Positions 8,715-17,251 of a stretch of 64,000 nucleotides of DNA are shown here, piece after piece; position 1 is the first letter of the stretch; every line of letters begins with the position of its first letter. The position numbers and the translations under genes are program-made. The DNA lies in contig NZ_JAHWXQ010000007.1 in NCBI RefSeq assembly GCF_019336435.1, positions 45,764 to 109,763 of the forward strand. Reading direction: 5' to 3'. The notes below the pieces were generated by a model. The model was given only the letters and a program-made list of their open reading frames with translations, did not search any database and was not told the DNA's origin. This stretch comes from Pontibacter populi (lineage in GTDB: Bacteria; Bacteroidota; Bacteroidia; Cytophagales; Hymenobacteraceae).

Positions 8715-9227
8715 TTAATGATGATGGCCGCCTGCGCCATGTACGTGACCATGATCTAACTCTTCCTTGGTAGCCTCACGCACCTGGGCAACTTTGCCCT
8801 TAAAGTATAATTCTTTACCAGCAAGCGGGTGGTTAAAGTCCATCTTTACATTGGAGTCGGTAACTTCTGCTACACGGCCCTGTAACTGGTTGCCTTCGCT
8901 GTCTGTCATTGGAATAAAGTTACCCACTTCCAGCATGTTATCCGGTACGGCACCTTCTACTTCAAAAACGTTCATTGGCAATTCAACTACAGCATTTTCA
9001 TCGTATTCGCCGTAGCCTTCTTCTGCGTCCAGTTTAAAGTCGAAGTTATCGCCTTCGCTCAGGGTGCTCAGGTTTTCTTCAAACTGATCCGGCAATCCGC
9101 TCATACCGTAAATAAAAGCCATTGGTTGCTCTTCGTTCGCTATTTCTATCACGCTTTGCTCTCCGTTTTCGTTTTGCACACGCAGTTCGTAGGTAAGCGT
9201 TACTACTTTGTTCTTTTCAATTTTCAT
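8715..9227 (-). CDS. FKBP-type peptidyl-prolyl cis-trans isomerase, SlyD-like
   Basis: 170 residues of the SlyD type: an FKBP half (KNKVVTLTYELRVQNENGE at the start, FDFKLDAEEGYGEYDENAV in the middle) interrupted by the insert-in-flap chaperone domain at about residues 75-125, then LYFKGKVAQVREAT returning to the FKBP fold. The tail is histidine-rich (HGHVHGAGGHHH), as in metal-binding SlyD proteins, so nickel or zinc binding is plausible. Cytosolic, no signal peptide. It lies 75 bp downstream of the helicase gene in the same direction and could be co-transcribed with it. Confidence 0.93.
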   Translation of the reverse strand: MKIEKNKVVTLTYELRVQNENGEQSVIEIANEEQPMAFIYGMSGLPDQFEENLSTLSEGDNFDFKLDAEEGYGEYDENAVVELPMNVFEVEGAVPDNMLEVGNFIPMTDSEGNQLQGRVAEVTDSNVKMDFNHPLAGKELYFKGKVAQVREATKEELDHGHVHGAGGHHH

Positions 9228-9302
9228 TTTATCGTTGATTTTTTGATGACAGCAAGGTAAAGAATTATACTTGCTTTCTTATGCTTCGGTTCAAATTATC
9301 AG

Positions 9303-11243
9303 TTAAGGCAGGCACTCGGTCAGTTCCCAGGCACTCTTATAAGCATTGATACTTTCGGTATACTTTAAAAAGGCATCGTAATACGGATGATTTGAAAGTG
9401 TAGCGCTGTCGCCAACTATAACCAGTTTCTTTTTAGCCCGCGTCATACCCACGTTCATTCTCCGGATATCACTCAAAAAACCTATTTCGCCGGTTTCGTT
9501 GCTACGCACCATGCTGATGTAAATGATGTCGCGTTCCTGTCCCTGGAAACTATCCACCGTACCGATCGAAAGCTCACGTTTCTGGTAAAGTTCGTGCAAG
9601 TGCGGCATGTGCTCCACTTTGTCCTGCAGGTAATTTATCTGGGCCCTATATGGTGCTATTACGCCAATCCTTAACGGCGCTACTTCTTCATCCTGCACAT
9701 AATCTTTCAGCAACAGTTGCAGATGATTCAGTAGTAAATCCGCTTCTTCGGGGTTTGCCGAGCTTTGCGCTTCGGGGTTTACTACTTCGTTGTATCCGCA
9801 ACCAGCCGTATCTATAAACTCCACAGCTAAACCGGGTTTAAAAAAGGTATCGTAGCCATGCAGGTCACTGCTGTGTACACTTTCATGCGCTGTTAATTCA
9901 CCATTATAAAACTGTTCGTTCGAGAACTGCATAATGTGGTGGTGCATGCGGTACTGTGTTTTCAGCATTACTGATACATTTGGCTGACGCTCGATGCATT
10001 TCTCAAACAGTGTTTTGCTTAAGCCTTTCTGGTCGGCCAGGAATGACTTAACGGTTGGCGGCAACTGGCAATGGTCGCCGGCCAGCACCACGCGGTTTGT
10101 GCGTGAGATCGGAACCCAGCAGGCAGGCTCCAAGGCCTGAGCAGCTTCGTCAATAAAAACGGTATCGTAATGCAGGTGGCGGATGGCTTTATTGGCAGCA
10201 CCAACCAGCGTACACGTAATTACCTGTACATGCTCCAGTAAATCTTCGGTGATGTAGTGCTCAATGTTATCGGCTTCGTCTAACAGGCGGTTGCTTTCAG
10301 CTTTATAGAGCTGGCGCTGCATGCGTTCTTCGTGCCCGAACTTGCGCTTGAACTGGTAGGCCATGCGCTTATATTCTTCAGCGGTTTTGCGCACTGTTTT
10401 CAGATCCTTATAGGCCTTATGGTCCATTATCTGTGCATCCAGGGTATGCTCCAGCAAGACATCCGATACCCGCGACGGATTACCGATACGGATCACATTC
10501 ACACCCTCGTTGGCCAGTTTCTCGGTAAGCAAGTCTACGGCTGTGTTAGATGGGGCTGTTACCAGTAAGCGTTTCTGGGTCTTTAAAGTATAAAGTATCG
10601 CCTGAACCAACGTAGTAGTTTTACCTGTGCCTGGGGGGCCATGTATAATCGCCACATCCTTGGCCTGCCCTACTTTGCGAACAGCTTCGTTTTGAGAATC
10701 ATTCAGTGCAGCTATTTCAGGAACCTTGGCATCTGTAAAAACAGGCTCTTTTATTCCTAACAACACATCGCGCAGTTCAGCATGACGGGATTTAGTTGCT
10801 TCGATGGTTTTCTTTAAAGCGAACTCCATCTCGCGGTAGCTCATCTCATCAAAGGTCAAATCTATCCCGAGCTTTCCGTCATCAATCCAGTCAGGCAGGT
10901 CTTCTTTGTTGGTGGCCAGCAAGATCTTGTTACGCTTTAGCCCAACTATAACACCGTTCAGGCTGTTGCGCTCGCCGCTGTTGCTGAATAAAGCTGCCGC
11001 TTTACCAGTCTGGAAAAGGTGTAGCTGATCGCGGCCCGAGGTACGCTCCAGTTCTATAACTACTTTGTTACCAAAGCCAATTTCTTCTTTCGAAATTACG
11101 ACCGGGTACCAGCAAAAGCCCATGTCTATGCGCTCCTGAATCGTGCTTTTCAGGCTTTTGATCTTGTATTGCTGGCGGTCTTCTTCCTGTTCTATTTTAA
11201 GCAGTTCCTGTACCTGCTTCAGTTCTTCAAAAATGTCTCTCAT
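9303..11243 (-). CDS. superfamily 1 DNA/RNA helicase, IGHMBP2/SMUBP-2-like
   Basis: 646 residues with a full Upf1-like SF1 motif set: Walker A GPPGTGKTTT near residue 205, Walker B VFIDEAAQALEP near 363, AGDHCQLPPTV (motif III), LKTQYRMH (motif IV), IGTVDSFQGQERDIIYISMV (motif V) and RRMNVGMTRAKKKLVIVG (motif VI). The N-terminal domain (about residues 40-130) is an OB-like beta domain as in IGHMBP2. Likely an ATP-dependent 5'-3' helicase in nucleic-acid maintenance; the substrate is not deducible. The length is normal for bacterial members. Downstream is the FKBP gene, upstream the terminator of the coiled-coil gene. Confidence 0.93.
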   Translation of the reverse strand: MRDIFEELKQVQELLKIEQEEDRQQYKIKSLKSTIQERIDMGFCWYPVVISKEEIGFGNKVVIELERTSGRDQLHLFQTGKAAALFSNSGERNSLNGVIVGLKRNKILLATNKEDLPDWIDDGKLGIDLTFDEMSYREMEFALKKTIEATKSRHAELRDVLLGIKEPVFTDAKVPEIAALNDSQNEAVRKVGQAKDVAIIHGPPGTGKTTTLVQAILYTLKTQKRLLVTAPSNTAVDLLTEKLANEGVNVIRIGNPSRVSDVLLEHTLDAQIMDHKAYKDLKTVRKTAEEYKRMAYQFKRKFGHEERMQRQLYKAESNRLLDEADNIEHYITEDLLEHVQVITCTLVGAANKAIRHLHYDTVFIDEAAQALEPACWVPISRTNRVVLAGDHCQLPPTVKSFLADQKGLSKTLFEKCIERQPNVSVMLKTQYRMHHHIMQFSNEQFYNGELTAHESVHSSDLHGYDTFFKPGLAVEFIDTAGCGYNEVVNPEAQSSANPEEADLLLNHLQLLLKDYVQDEEVAPLRIGVIAPYRAQINYLQDKVEHMPHLHELYQKRELSIGTVDSFQGQERDIIYISMVRSNETGEIGFLSDIRRMNVGMTRAKKKLVIVGDSATLSNHPYYDAFLKYTESINAYKSAWELTECLP

Positions 11244-11251
11244 CTATATCA

Positions 11252-11281
11252 AAAATAAAGGCTGGTATAGTCACGCCAGCC
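11252..11281 (-). terminator. terminator of the coiled-coil protein gene
   Basis: On the minus strand GGCTGG, a 10-base loop and CCAGCC are followed by TTTATTTTT. The stem is short (6 bp) but the T tract is good. Confidence 0.55.
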
Positions 11282-11388
11282 CTTGCCTTGTAGTAGCAGT
11301 TATATACGTGTACCTGCCGAAAGGCAAGCAAACTATAACATAAAAGTTATATCTATTAATTCCGTCTTTTATAGTTTTAAACTATAGT

Positions 11389-11997
11389 TTAAGCATTCTT
11401 TTTACGGGTAGTTTTAGGTTTTGCTTTAGCATTGCTCAGGCGTACCTGTAGTATAATAGCATACAGCAGGAGAATAGCCGAAACGATAGCCAGCACTGTG
11501 ATAACCTTGTCTTTGCCATAGCGCTTTTCCTGGGCTTCCTGTAGTTGTAGTTCCAGGTCTTTTACAATGCGCTCCCGCTTTTTCAGCTGGTTCTGCAACC
11601 CATCTACCTGGTTCTGTAAACCTTGTATCCGGTTATTTATCTGGCGCTGATCTACCACAATCTGCTTTCCGGACCGTTGGTTCTCTACGGTACTTTTCGC
11701 AATCTTTTTAATACTGGCTTCTTTTACCGCAGCAATTAGCTCAGAGTCTTTCCGGATGAGTTCTTTCAGCGTATCAACTATACTGAGCAGGTCTTTTTTT
11801 GATTTGTTTCCCCAGAAACTGTTGTTTTGCTGGTTCAGATACTGGTATTCCAGCACCAGCTGCTCACGTTCGCTCATCAGACGGGCAATTTTGTCTTCCT
11901 GGGCCTTTTCTTTTTCCTTGGATGGTGCATCCTGGGCCTGCATGTTACTAAATACGGCACACAGCAGCACCAACAGGAGTATTACGTTTTTCTTCAT
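11389..11997 (-). CDS. secreted or membrane-anchored coiled-coil protein, unknown
   Basis: 202 residues not matching any family I recognise. The chosen start MKKNVILLLVLLCAVFSNMQAQD gives a signal peptide (about residues 1-21); a longer frame from 12039 adds 14 residues before it and looks wrong. After the signal the chain is strongly helical and charged, with heptad-like repeats (QINNRIQGLQNQVDGLQNQL, about residues 115-160), then one transmembrane helix (about 166-185, VLAIVSAILLLYAIILQV) and a basic tail (TTRKKNA). The layout suggests a periplasmic coiled coil anchored at its C-terminus. A perfect AACTATAGTT abuts the stop codon. Confidence 0.75.
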   Translation of the reverse strand: MKKNVILLLVLLCAVFSNMQAQDAPSKEKEKAQEDKIARLMSEREQLVLEYQYLNQQNNSFWGNKSKKDLLSIVDTLKELIRKDSELIAAVKEASIKKIAKSTVENQRSGKQIVVDQRQINNRIQGLQNQVDGLQNQLKKRERIVKDLELQLQEAQEKRYGKDKVITVLAIVSAILLLYAIILQVRLSNAKAKPKTTRKKNA

Positions 11998-12128
11998 CGT
12001 TATTATAGTTGCCATGTTACTTACACGCAAATATGGCAAGCATATTGGATAAAGTCTGATTTATTTTAGAGAAAGGGCCAACATGAGCAAGCCGAATCTA
12101 TAGTTTGACAGAAGTGAGAAACATCATT

Positions 12129-12157
12129 TTGCGCATTTCGTTATTTCCCTATCTTTA
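12129..12157 (+). promoter_or_regulatory. promoter of the Cys/Lys-rich peptide gene
   Basis: TTG at 12129-12131 and TATCTTTA at 12150-12157 are separated by 18 bp, a good match to the Bacteroidota TTG/TAnnTTTG promoter with a final A instead of G. It lies 42 bases upstream of the ATG. Confidence 0.6.
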
Positions 12158-12199
12158 CTCCTGAAAAGTCCATCAACACAAGAAATTAACCCCGACATT

Positions 12200-12463
12200 A
12201 TGAAAAAATTAGTTCTGGTTTTAGCAATCGCCGGCTTTATGGGTGCCAGCGCGACTTCTGCACTCGCTTGCGAAGGAGGTAAATGCAAAATGGAGCATAC
12301 CGATAAGGACAAAAAAGGCAAAAAAAACAAAAAAGCTACGGCTTCAGTGGAAAGCTGCCACATGAAGTCTGAAACGGCTGATGCAGGTAAAACTGCTTCT
12401 TGCTGCATGAAAAAGGAGGCTGCTAAAACAGAAGCGGCCAAAGAAACAAAAATTAAAAAGTAA
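12200..12463 (+). CDS. small secreted Cys/Lys-rich protein, unknown
   Basis: 87 residues: signal peptide MKKLVLVLAIAGFMGASATSALA, then a mature part of about 64 residues rich in lysine and containing five cysteines in three clusters (CEGGKCKMEH, SCHMK, SCCMKKE), each near Met or His. These Cys-Met-His clusters would suit soft-metal binding (copper, silver) or disulfides in the periplasm, but this is inference; I do not recognise a family. The gene has its own promoter box and terminator, so it is monocistronic. Confidence 0.78.
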   Translation: MKKLVLVLAIAGFMGASATSALACEGGKCKMEHTDKDKKGKKNKKATASVESCHMKSETADAGKTASCCMKKEAAKTEAAKETKIKK

Positions 12464-12489
12464 TTAACTATAACTTTTAGCCAACTCGG

Positions 12490-12525
12490 AAAACCTTTTG
12501 CCTGTAAGCAGAAGGTTTTTTGTTT
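12490..12525 (+). terminator. terminator of the Cys/Lys-rich peptide gene
   Basis: AAAACCTTTTGC and GCAGAAGGTTTT pair with one mismatch around a 6-base loop and run into TTTTTGTTTT. Confidence 0.8.
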
Positions 12526-12548
12526 TAAGCAGATTGCCCTTATCTTTA
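12520..12548 (+). promoter_or_regulatory. thyA promoter
   Basis: TTG at 12520-12522 and TATCTTTA at 12541-12548, spaced 18 bp, match the Bacteroidota promoter pattern 37 bases before the thyA ATG. The -33 element overlaps the T tract of the preceding terminator. Confidence 0.6.
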
Positions 12549-12584
12549 ACCTCCAACTCTTAACTATAGCAAGCCCACCTTACC

Positions 12585-13379
12585 ATGAAGCAATATTTAG
12601 ACCTGATGCAGCACATCTTAGATAATGGTGTGAAGAAAGAAGACAGAACCGGAACAGGTACACTGAGCGTGTTTGGCTACCAGATGCGCTTTAATCTTGC
12701 TGAAGGTTTTCCGTTGGTAACGACAAAAAAAGTGCATCTCAAGTCTATTATACACGAACTGCTGTGGTTCCTGAAAGGCGAGACTAATACTGCTTACCTG
12801 AAAGAGAACGGCGTGAGCATCTGGGATGAATGGGCTGACGAGAACGGGAATTTAGGACCGGTTTACGGGTCGCAGTGGCGCAGCTGGCCAACACCCGATG
12901 GCCGCCACATCGACCAGATAACGCAGGTAGTAAACCAACTTAAAAATAATCCCGACTCGAGAAGAATTATAGTTAGTGCCTGGAACGTAGCAGAGATCGA
13001 GCACATGAAGCTGCCGCCTTGCCACGCGTTTTACCAGTTTTATGTTGCCGAAGGCAAACTGAGTTGCCAACTATACCAGCGTTCTGCCGATGTATTCCTG
13101 GGAGTACCATTTAACATTGCGTCGTATGCTTTACTGGTATTGATGATGGCACAGGTAACCGGACTAGAGCCCGGCGAATTTATCTGGACAGGCGGCGATA
13201 CACACCTGTATACCAACCACCTGGAGCAGGCAAAATTACAGCTAACCCGCGAACCACGCCAGTTGCCAACTATGGTTATCAACCCGGATGTGAAAGATAT
13301 ATTCGACTTTAAATTTGAAGATTTTGAACTGGTAAACTATAACCCACACCCGGGCATTAAGGCACCTGTGGCTGTTTAA
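12585..13379 (+). CDS. thyA: thymidylate synthase
   Basis: Converts dUMP and methylenetetrahydrofolate to dTMP and dihydrofolate. 264 residues, the same length as the E. coli enzyme. The catalytic cysteine is C146 in [12 protein letters not shown]; the dUMP-phosphate arginines appear in [13 protein letters not shown] near residue 21 and [11 protein letters not shown] near 125, and the folate/dUMP-contacting [22 protein letters not shown] follows. It ends in the conserved short C-terminus APVAV. It has its own promoter and is followed after 9 bases by a small membrane-protein gene, so the two may form an operon. No folA lies next to it. Confidence 0.98.
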   Translation: MKQYLDLMQHILDNGVKKEDRTGTGTLSVFGYQMRFNLAEGFPLVTTKKVHLKSIIHELLWFLKGETNTAYLKENGVSIWDEWADENGNLGPVYGSQWRSWPTPDGRHIDQITQVVNQLKNNPDSRRIIVSAWNVAEIEHMKLPPCHAFYQFYVAEGKLSCQLYQRSADVFLGVPFNIASYALLVLMMAQVTGLEPGEFIWTGGDTHLYTNHLEQAKLQLTREPRQLPTMVINPDVKDIFDFKFEDFELVNYNPHPGIKAPVAV

Positions 13380-13388
13380 ATTAAAACG

Positions 13389-13604
13389 ATGAACAATTTG
13401 TTTAAACAGCCAACAAAAAGGTTTCTAGTGATAAACCTGCTTACCTGGTTTGTAAGCGCTATCATAATTATGTTTTTCTCAACAGATTATTTTCAGGAAA
13501 GTCCATTTCAGAAAAAGAATCTGGTTTTTGGAATACTGATAATCTACACAACAATCAGGGCAGGTATTGTTCTGCGAAATTATTTGAGAACCAGACCGGC
13601 CTGA
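13389..13604 (+). CDS. small two-helix membrane protein, unknown
   Basis: 71 residues, start MNNLFKQPTKRFLVINLLTW. Two hydrophobic segments (about 13-30 and 45-61) with a short polar hairpin containing TDYFQESPFQKKN and a basic C-terminus (RNYLRTRPA). I do not recognise the family. It begins 9 bases after the thyA stop and is probably translated from the thyA message. Base composition is ordinary for the window. Confidence 0.6.
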   Translation: MNNLFKQPTKRFLVINLLTWFVSAIIIMFFSTDYFQESPFQKKNLVFGILIIYTTIRAGIVLRNYLRTRPA

Positions 13605-13687
13605 TGGCGGAATGAAAAGCAGGCAGTTACGTAAACAAAAATCTATGTTTTTTACTTTATAGTTAAACTCACTAACCAATTTATACT

Positions 13688-14461
13688 ATGAAATTAAAAG
13701 CTCTTTTTACGATGATCTGCTGCCTGGCTTTACTGCATACCTATGCACAGCCGCCTAAGTTCGACATGGTTAAAACCAATAAAGGTCAGCTTAAGCTTCA
13801 GCCGATTACGCATGGTTCGCTTGTACTGAGTTGGAATGGCATGAACATTTACGTAGATCCGTACGGCGGTGCAGATGCCTATAAAACTATTCCTAAACCG
13901 GACCTGGTATTGATCACCGACATACATGGCGACCACCTGGACCCGAAAACCCTGGATGCTTTGGATCTGAAAGTCGCAAAATTTGTGGTTCCGCAAGCCG
14001 TAGCCGATCAGCTACCGGAAAAGTATAAGGGGCAGGCTATAGTTATCGGTAACGGCGAAGACACCACGCTGGCAGGCATAGCCATTGAAGTTATTGCGAT
14101 GTATAACTTACCAGAAGCACCTGATGCAAAACACCCGAAAGGTAGGGGCAATGGGTACATTTTAACTTTAGGAGGTAAGCGTATCTACATCTCCGGCGAT
14201 ACAGAAGACATACCGGAGATGCGGGCGTTGAAGAATATTGATGTCGCTTTTGTGAGCATGAACCTGCCCTACACGATGGACATTGACCAGGCTGCCAGCG
14301 GCGTGCTGGCCTTCAAACCAAAAGTAATTTATCCGTACCATTACCGTGGTACCGAAGGCCTGGCTGATGTGGAAGCTTTCAAGAAAATGGTCAACGAAAA
14401 GGACAAAAACATTGATGTAAGATTGCGAAACTGGTACCCGCAACAGCAGCAGAAAAAATAA
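13688..14461 (+). CDS. secreted metallo-beta-lactamase-fold hydrolase, UlaG-like
   Basis: 257 residues. Signal peptide at about 1-20 (MKLKALFTMICCLALLHTYA), then an MBL fold: THGSLVLSWNGMNIYVDPYG at about 42-60 and the metal motif TDIHGDHLDP, which keeps the second and third metal ligands (H-x-D-H) but has Asp where the first His usually stands, as in many UlaG-like proteins. Later metal-ligand regions are YISGDTEDIPEM and YPYHYRG. Probably a periplasmic metal-dependent hydrolase; the substrate is unknown. A strong terminator follows. Confidence 0.88.
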   Translation: MKLKALFTMICCLALLHTYAQPPKFDMVKTNKGQLKLQPITHGSLVLSWNGMNIYVDPYGGADAYKTIPKPDLVLITDIHGDHLDPKTLDALDLKVAKFVVPQAVADQLPEKYKGQAIVIGNGEDTTLAGIAIEVIAMYNLPEAPDAKHPKGRGNGYILTLGGKRIYISGDTEDIPEMRALKNIDVAFVSMNLPYTMDIDQAASGVLAFKPKVIYPYHYRGTEGLADVEAFKKMVNEKDKNIDVRLRNWYPQQQQKK

Positions 14462-14487
14462 GCTATAAACTATAGTTAGTGCAAAGG

Positions 14488-14516
14488 AGCACAGGTCTTA
14501 GGCCTGTGCTTTTTTG
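14488..14516 (+). terminator. terminator of the MBL hydrolase gene
   Basis: AGCACAGG and CCTGTGCT form a perfect 8-bp stem with a 7-base loop, followed by TTTTTT. Confidence 0.88.
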
Positions 14517-14579
14517 TTTTATATAGATTCAAATATATTTCATAATTTCATCCAATCTTACAACCAAACCTTAATCCGC

Positions 14580-17192
14580 TTGAAACAAACTTTACGCACC
14601 GCAGGAACGCTTTTTTGTGTTCTCTTATTTTCTTCAGTAGTTAAAGCTCAGCAAAGTGATTCTACACAGCTTGTACATAAGGTTCAGGGAATAAAAATAC
14701 TGCATACCCTGGAAACCGCCTATGGAGCTAAAGATGTAGAGCAACTAACAGAACATGTTCCAGCTAAATCCCTTAACAAAGGTTTAATCTCGACGCCGGA
14801 ACAACTAATTGCCGGTCATTTCACCGGGCTTCAGGTTGTGCAGGGAAACGGCAGGCCAGGTAAAGGTGACCAACTCATCATCCGTAACGGCACATCTGTT
14901 TTTGGCAACAACGCTCCGCTTATAGTTGTAGATGGCGTTCCGCTGGAAAGCACGCATGTTTTCGATTATACAGGTTTGTTAAGTTTCCTTGCCCCGGAAG
15001 ACATTGCCTCTATAACGCTGCTGAAAGTTGCTGCATCCAATGCCATCTATGGTTCTAGGGCTACAAATGGGGTTTTGTTTATTTCTACCAAAAGTGGCGC
15101 GGAAAATGCTAACCCTACTGTTACTTACACAACTACAACTGCCATATCAGTTTTAAGAAAAAAAGCGGATATACTGGATATAGAGCAATTCAGGGACTTG
15201 GTTAAGAAAGAATATCCGAAAGAAGCAGCGTTACTTGGCAACGACAATACAGATTGGCAGGATGTGATCTACAGAAAAGCTTTCAGCCACGACCATAACC
15301 TGGGTGTATCCGGAACTGCATTTAATTTTATGCCATATCGTGTGTCTGGCGGCTATCTGACCCAGAACGGTATTTTAGAAACTTCTCAACAGAAGCGCAC
15401 TTCATTTGCAGTTACTTTAAACCCTGTCTTTTTAAAAGAGCATTTAAACCTCAACCTGCATGTACGGAAGGCAGACCAACGCATACGTGTTGCCAACGAA
15501 AGAGCAATTGGTGCTGCGCTGTCTTTTGACCCTACACAACCCGTTCACCAGCAGAATAATTATGGAAATTATTTTGCCTACCTGCATGAAGATGGAACGG
15601 CCGATCAGTATGCTCCTTCTAACCCGTTAAGCCTGTTGGAGCTACATCGGGGCATAGACGAAACCAATTCATTTATGGGGCAGGCGCACCTGCAATACAA
15701 ACTACACTTTTTCCCGCAACTTAGCCTCAACGTCCGTTACTCATTACGCGACCAGGAAAACGCTTACTCCGCATATGAGCCTAAAGAGATGGTAGCCGTA
15801 TCAAGTACAAAGGGGAGACTTCAAGCGAACAGCGCGGCTATAAACTGGGAGCAGAAAGAAGCTTTTCTGTCGCTGAATCAGCCACTGAATTCATTACAGA
15901 GTAAGCTCGCATTTACAGTTGGTGCGCAAACAAGGAAGTATGAGTATGAAACACGCACAAGTGTAGTTTATGATCCGGATGGCGATAAGGTAAACGGGAA
16001 CTATTACAACTACAATTCCAGGACTGAATTTGCATCGCTCTTTACTGAGGCAGGTATCAGCGTTAAAGACCGTTATTTCCTGAATGGGGCGCTTACCCAG
16101 GAAAAGTACCCAACTGTTATGAGTGATACGGAAGGTCTCATTACCTGGGGAATTGGCTCAGCCTGGAATATAGCAAACGAGAGCTTTATTGCTGGTATAC
16201 CAACTATAAGTATGCTGCGCCTGCACGCCAACTATAGTTATTTTGTAAAGCCAGATCTAGGTGCAAATCAGTTCTCAAAGGGTGATCCTAGATATGAAAA
16301 TACGACAAAATGGAACACCGGCCTGAGTTGGGGTATCAATAATAACAGGTTATCCGGAGATGTAAACTATTTCCAGACCAAAACATCCGATCTCTATAAC
16401 TATGTATACCAAACATCTTCCAATGGCTACATCAGAAGGTATGTTAATGGCGGAGAAATAAGCTCTAAAGGACTGGAAGCAACTATAAGTTATAGTTTGG
16501 TTTCTAATGATGATCTAAATTGGAACATTGGCACTAACCTGAGCCATACACTTACAAAAGTTAATAGCCTGTATCAAAACGTAAAAAACTTAAAGTACGG
16601 ACCTGATGGGCCTGTTACATTGACGATGTTCGTAGGTAACCCGGTTGGTTCTTTTTATGTTTCAGGTCAGGTATATGATGAGTCCGGAAAGCCTGTTGAA
16701 GGCGAGTATAAAGGAGCAGATTCCTCCGGCAGAATTGCAATGGGCCAAAAAGATCCGAAGTGGATGCTTGGCCTACTTTCCGATCTAAGCTACAAAAAGT
16801 TTACAGCCTCTTTCCTGTTACGGGCAGCAACCGGACAACAGGTTTATAATATGGCAGATGCCTTACGAAGCTCTATTGCTATGGTTTGGGGCCCCAATTA
16901 TTTAGAGAACATTACCCGCAGCTATTATGACAGCGGCTTTGAATACCGACAGCAAACATCAAGCTACTTTTTAGAAGATGCATCCTTCATTAAGTTGGAG
17001 TATTTGCAGGTAGGCTATCGGGTAGGAAGTATCTGGAAAGAGCGTGCAAACCTGAATCTTACGGCTACTGCGCAGAATGCATTCGTACTAACAAACTATA
17101 GCGGCCAGGACCCCGAAGTGGCAGGAGGAATTGATTACGGCCAATACCCGCAACCAGCTACTTTTTCTGTCGGTCTTAAAGTGGAGATTTAA
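14580..17192 (+). CDS. SusC/RagA-like TonB-dependent outer-membrane receptor, without SusD partner
   Basis: 870 residues if started at the TTG at 14580, which gives a proper signal peptide MKQTLRTAGTLFCVLLFSSVVKAQQ; the upstream TTG in the same frame at 14514 lies in the terminator T tract and is rejected. The plug domain is clear: PEQLIAGHFTGLQVVQGNGR, LIIRNGTSVFGNNAPLIVVDG, ITLLKVAASNAIYGSRATNG. A large beta-barrel follows to the C-terminal VGLKVEI. The N-terminal carboxypeptidase-like beta domain usual in SusC is absent, and no SusD gene adjoins. Substrate unknown; TonB-dependent uptake of a nutrient is inferred. One perfect AACTATAGTT is read NYS. Confidence 0.9.
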   Translation: MKQTLRTAGTLFCVLLFSSVVKAQQSDSTQLVHKVQGIKILHTLETAYGAKDVEQLTEHVPAKSLNKGLISTPEQLIAGHFTGLQVVQGNGRPGKGDQLIIRNGTSVFGNNAPLIVVDGVPLESTHVFDYTGLLSFLAPEDIASITLLKVAASNAIYGSRATNGVLFISTKSGAENANPTVTYTTTTAISVLRKKADILDIEQFRDLVKKEYPKEAALLGNDNTDWQDVIYRKAFSHDHNLGVSGTAFNFMPYRVSGGYLTQNGILETSQQKRTSFAVTLNPVFLKEHLNLNLHVRKADQRIRVANERAIGAALSFDPTQPVHQQNNYGNYFAYLHEDGTADQYAPSNPLSLLELHRGIDETNSFMGQAHLQYKLHFFPQLSLNVRYSLRDQENAYSAYEPKEMVAVSSTKGRLQANSAAINWEQKEAFLSLNQPLNSLQSKLAFTVGAQTRKYEYETRTSVVYDPDGDKVNGNYYNYNSRTEFASLFTEAGISVKDRYFLNGALTQEKYPTVMSDTEGLITWGIGSAWNIANESFIAGIPTISMLRLHANYSYFVKPDLGANQFSKGDPRYENTTKWNTGLSWGINNNRLSGDVNYFQTKTSDLYNYVYQTSSNGYIRRYVNGGEISSKGLEATISYSLVSNDDLNWNIGTNLSHTLTKVNSLYQNVKNLKYGPDGPVTLTMFVGNPVGSFYVSGQVYDESGKPVEGEYKGADSSGRIAMGQKDPKWMLGLLSDLSYKKFTASFLLRAATGQQVYNMADALRSSIAMVWGPNYLENITRSYYDSGFEYRQQTSSYFLEDASFIKLEYLQVGYRVGSIWKERANLNLTATAQNAFVLTNYSGQDPEVAGGIDYGQYPQPATFSVGLKVEI

Positions 17193-17211
17193 CAACAAAG
17201 AATACGGAAGG

Positions 17212-17238
17212 GCATAGGTTAAGCACCTGTGCTTTTTG
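17212..17238 (+). terminator. terminator of the TonB receptor gene
   Basis: GCATAGGT and ACCTGTGC pair over 8 bp with one G-U pair and a 5-base loop, followed by TTTTTG. Confidence 0.7.
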
Positions 17239-17251
17239 TTTACCCTTATAG

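Noticed and set aside
11250..11257. TATTTTTG on the minus strand as a helicase promoter
   Set aside because: It lies only 7 bases before the start codon and inside the T tract of the preceding terminator, with no -33 element.
14514..14579. Upstream TTG start for the TonB receptor
   Set aside because: It lies in the T tract of the previous terminator, and adding 22 residues would bury the signal peptide that begins at 14580.
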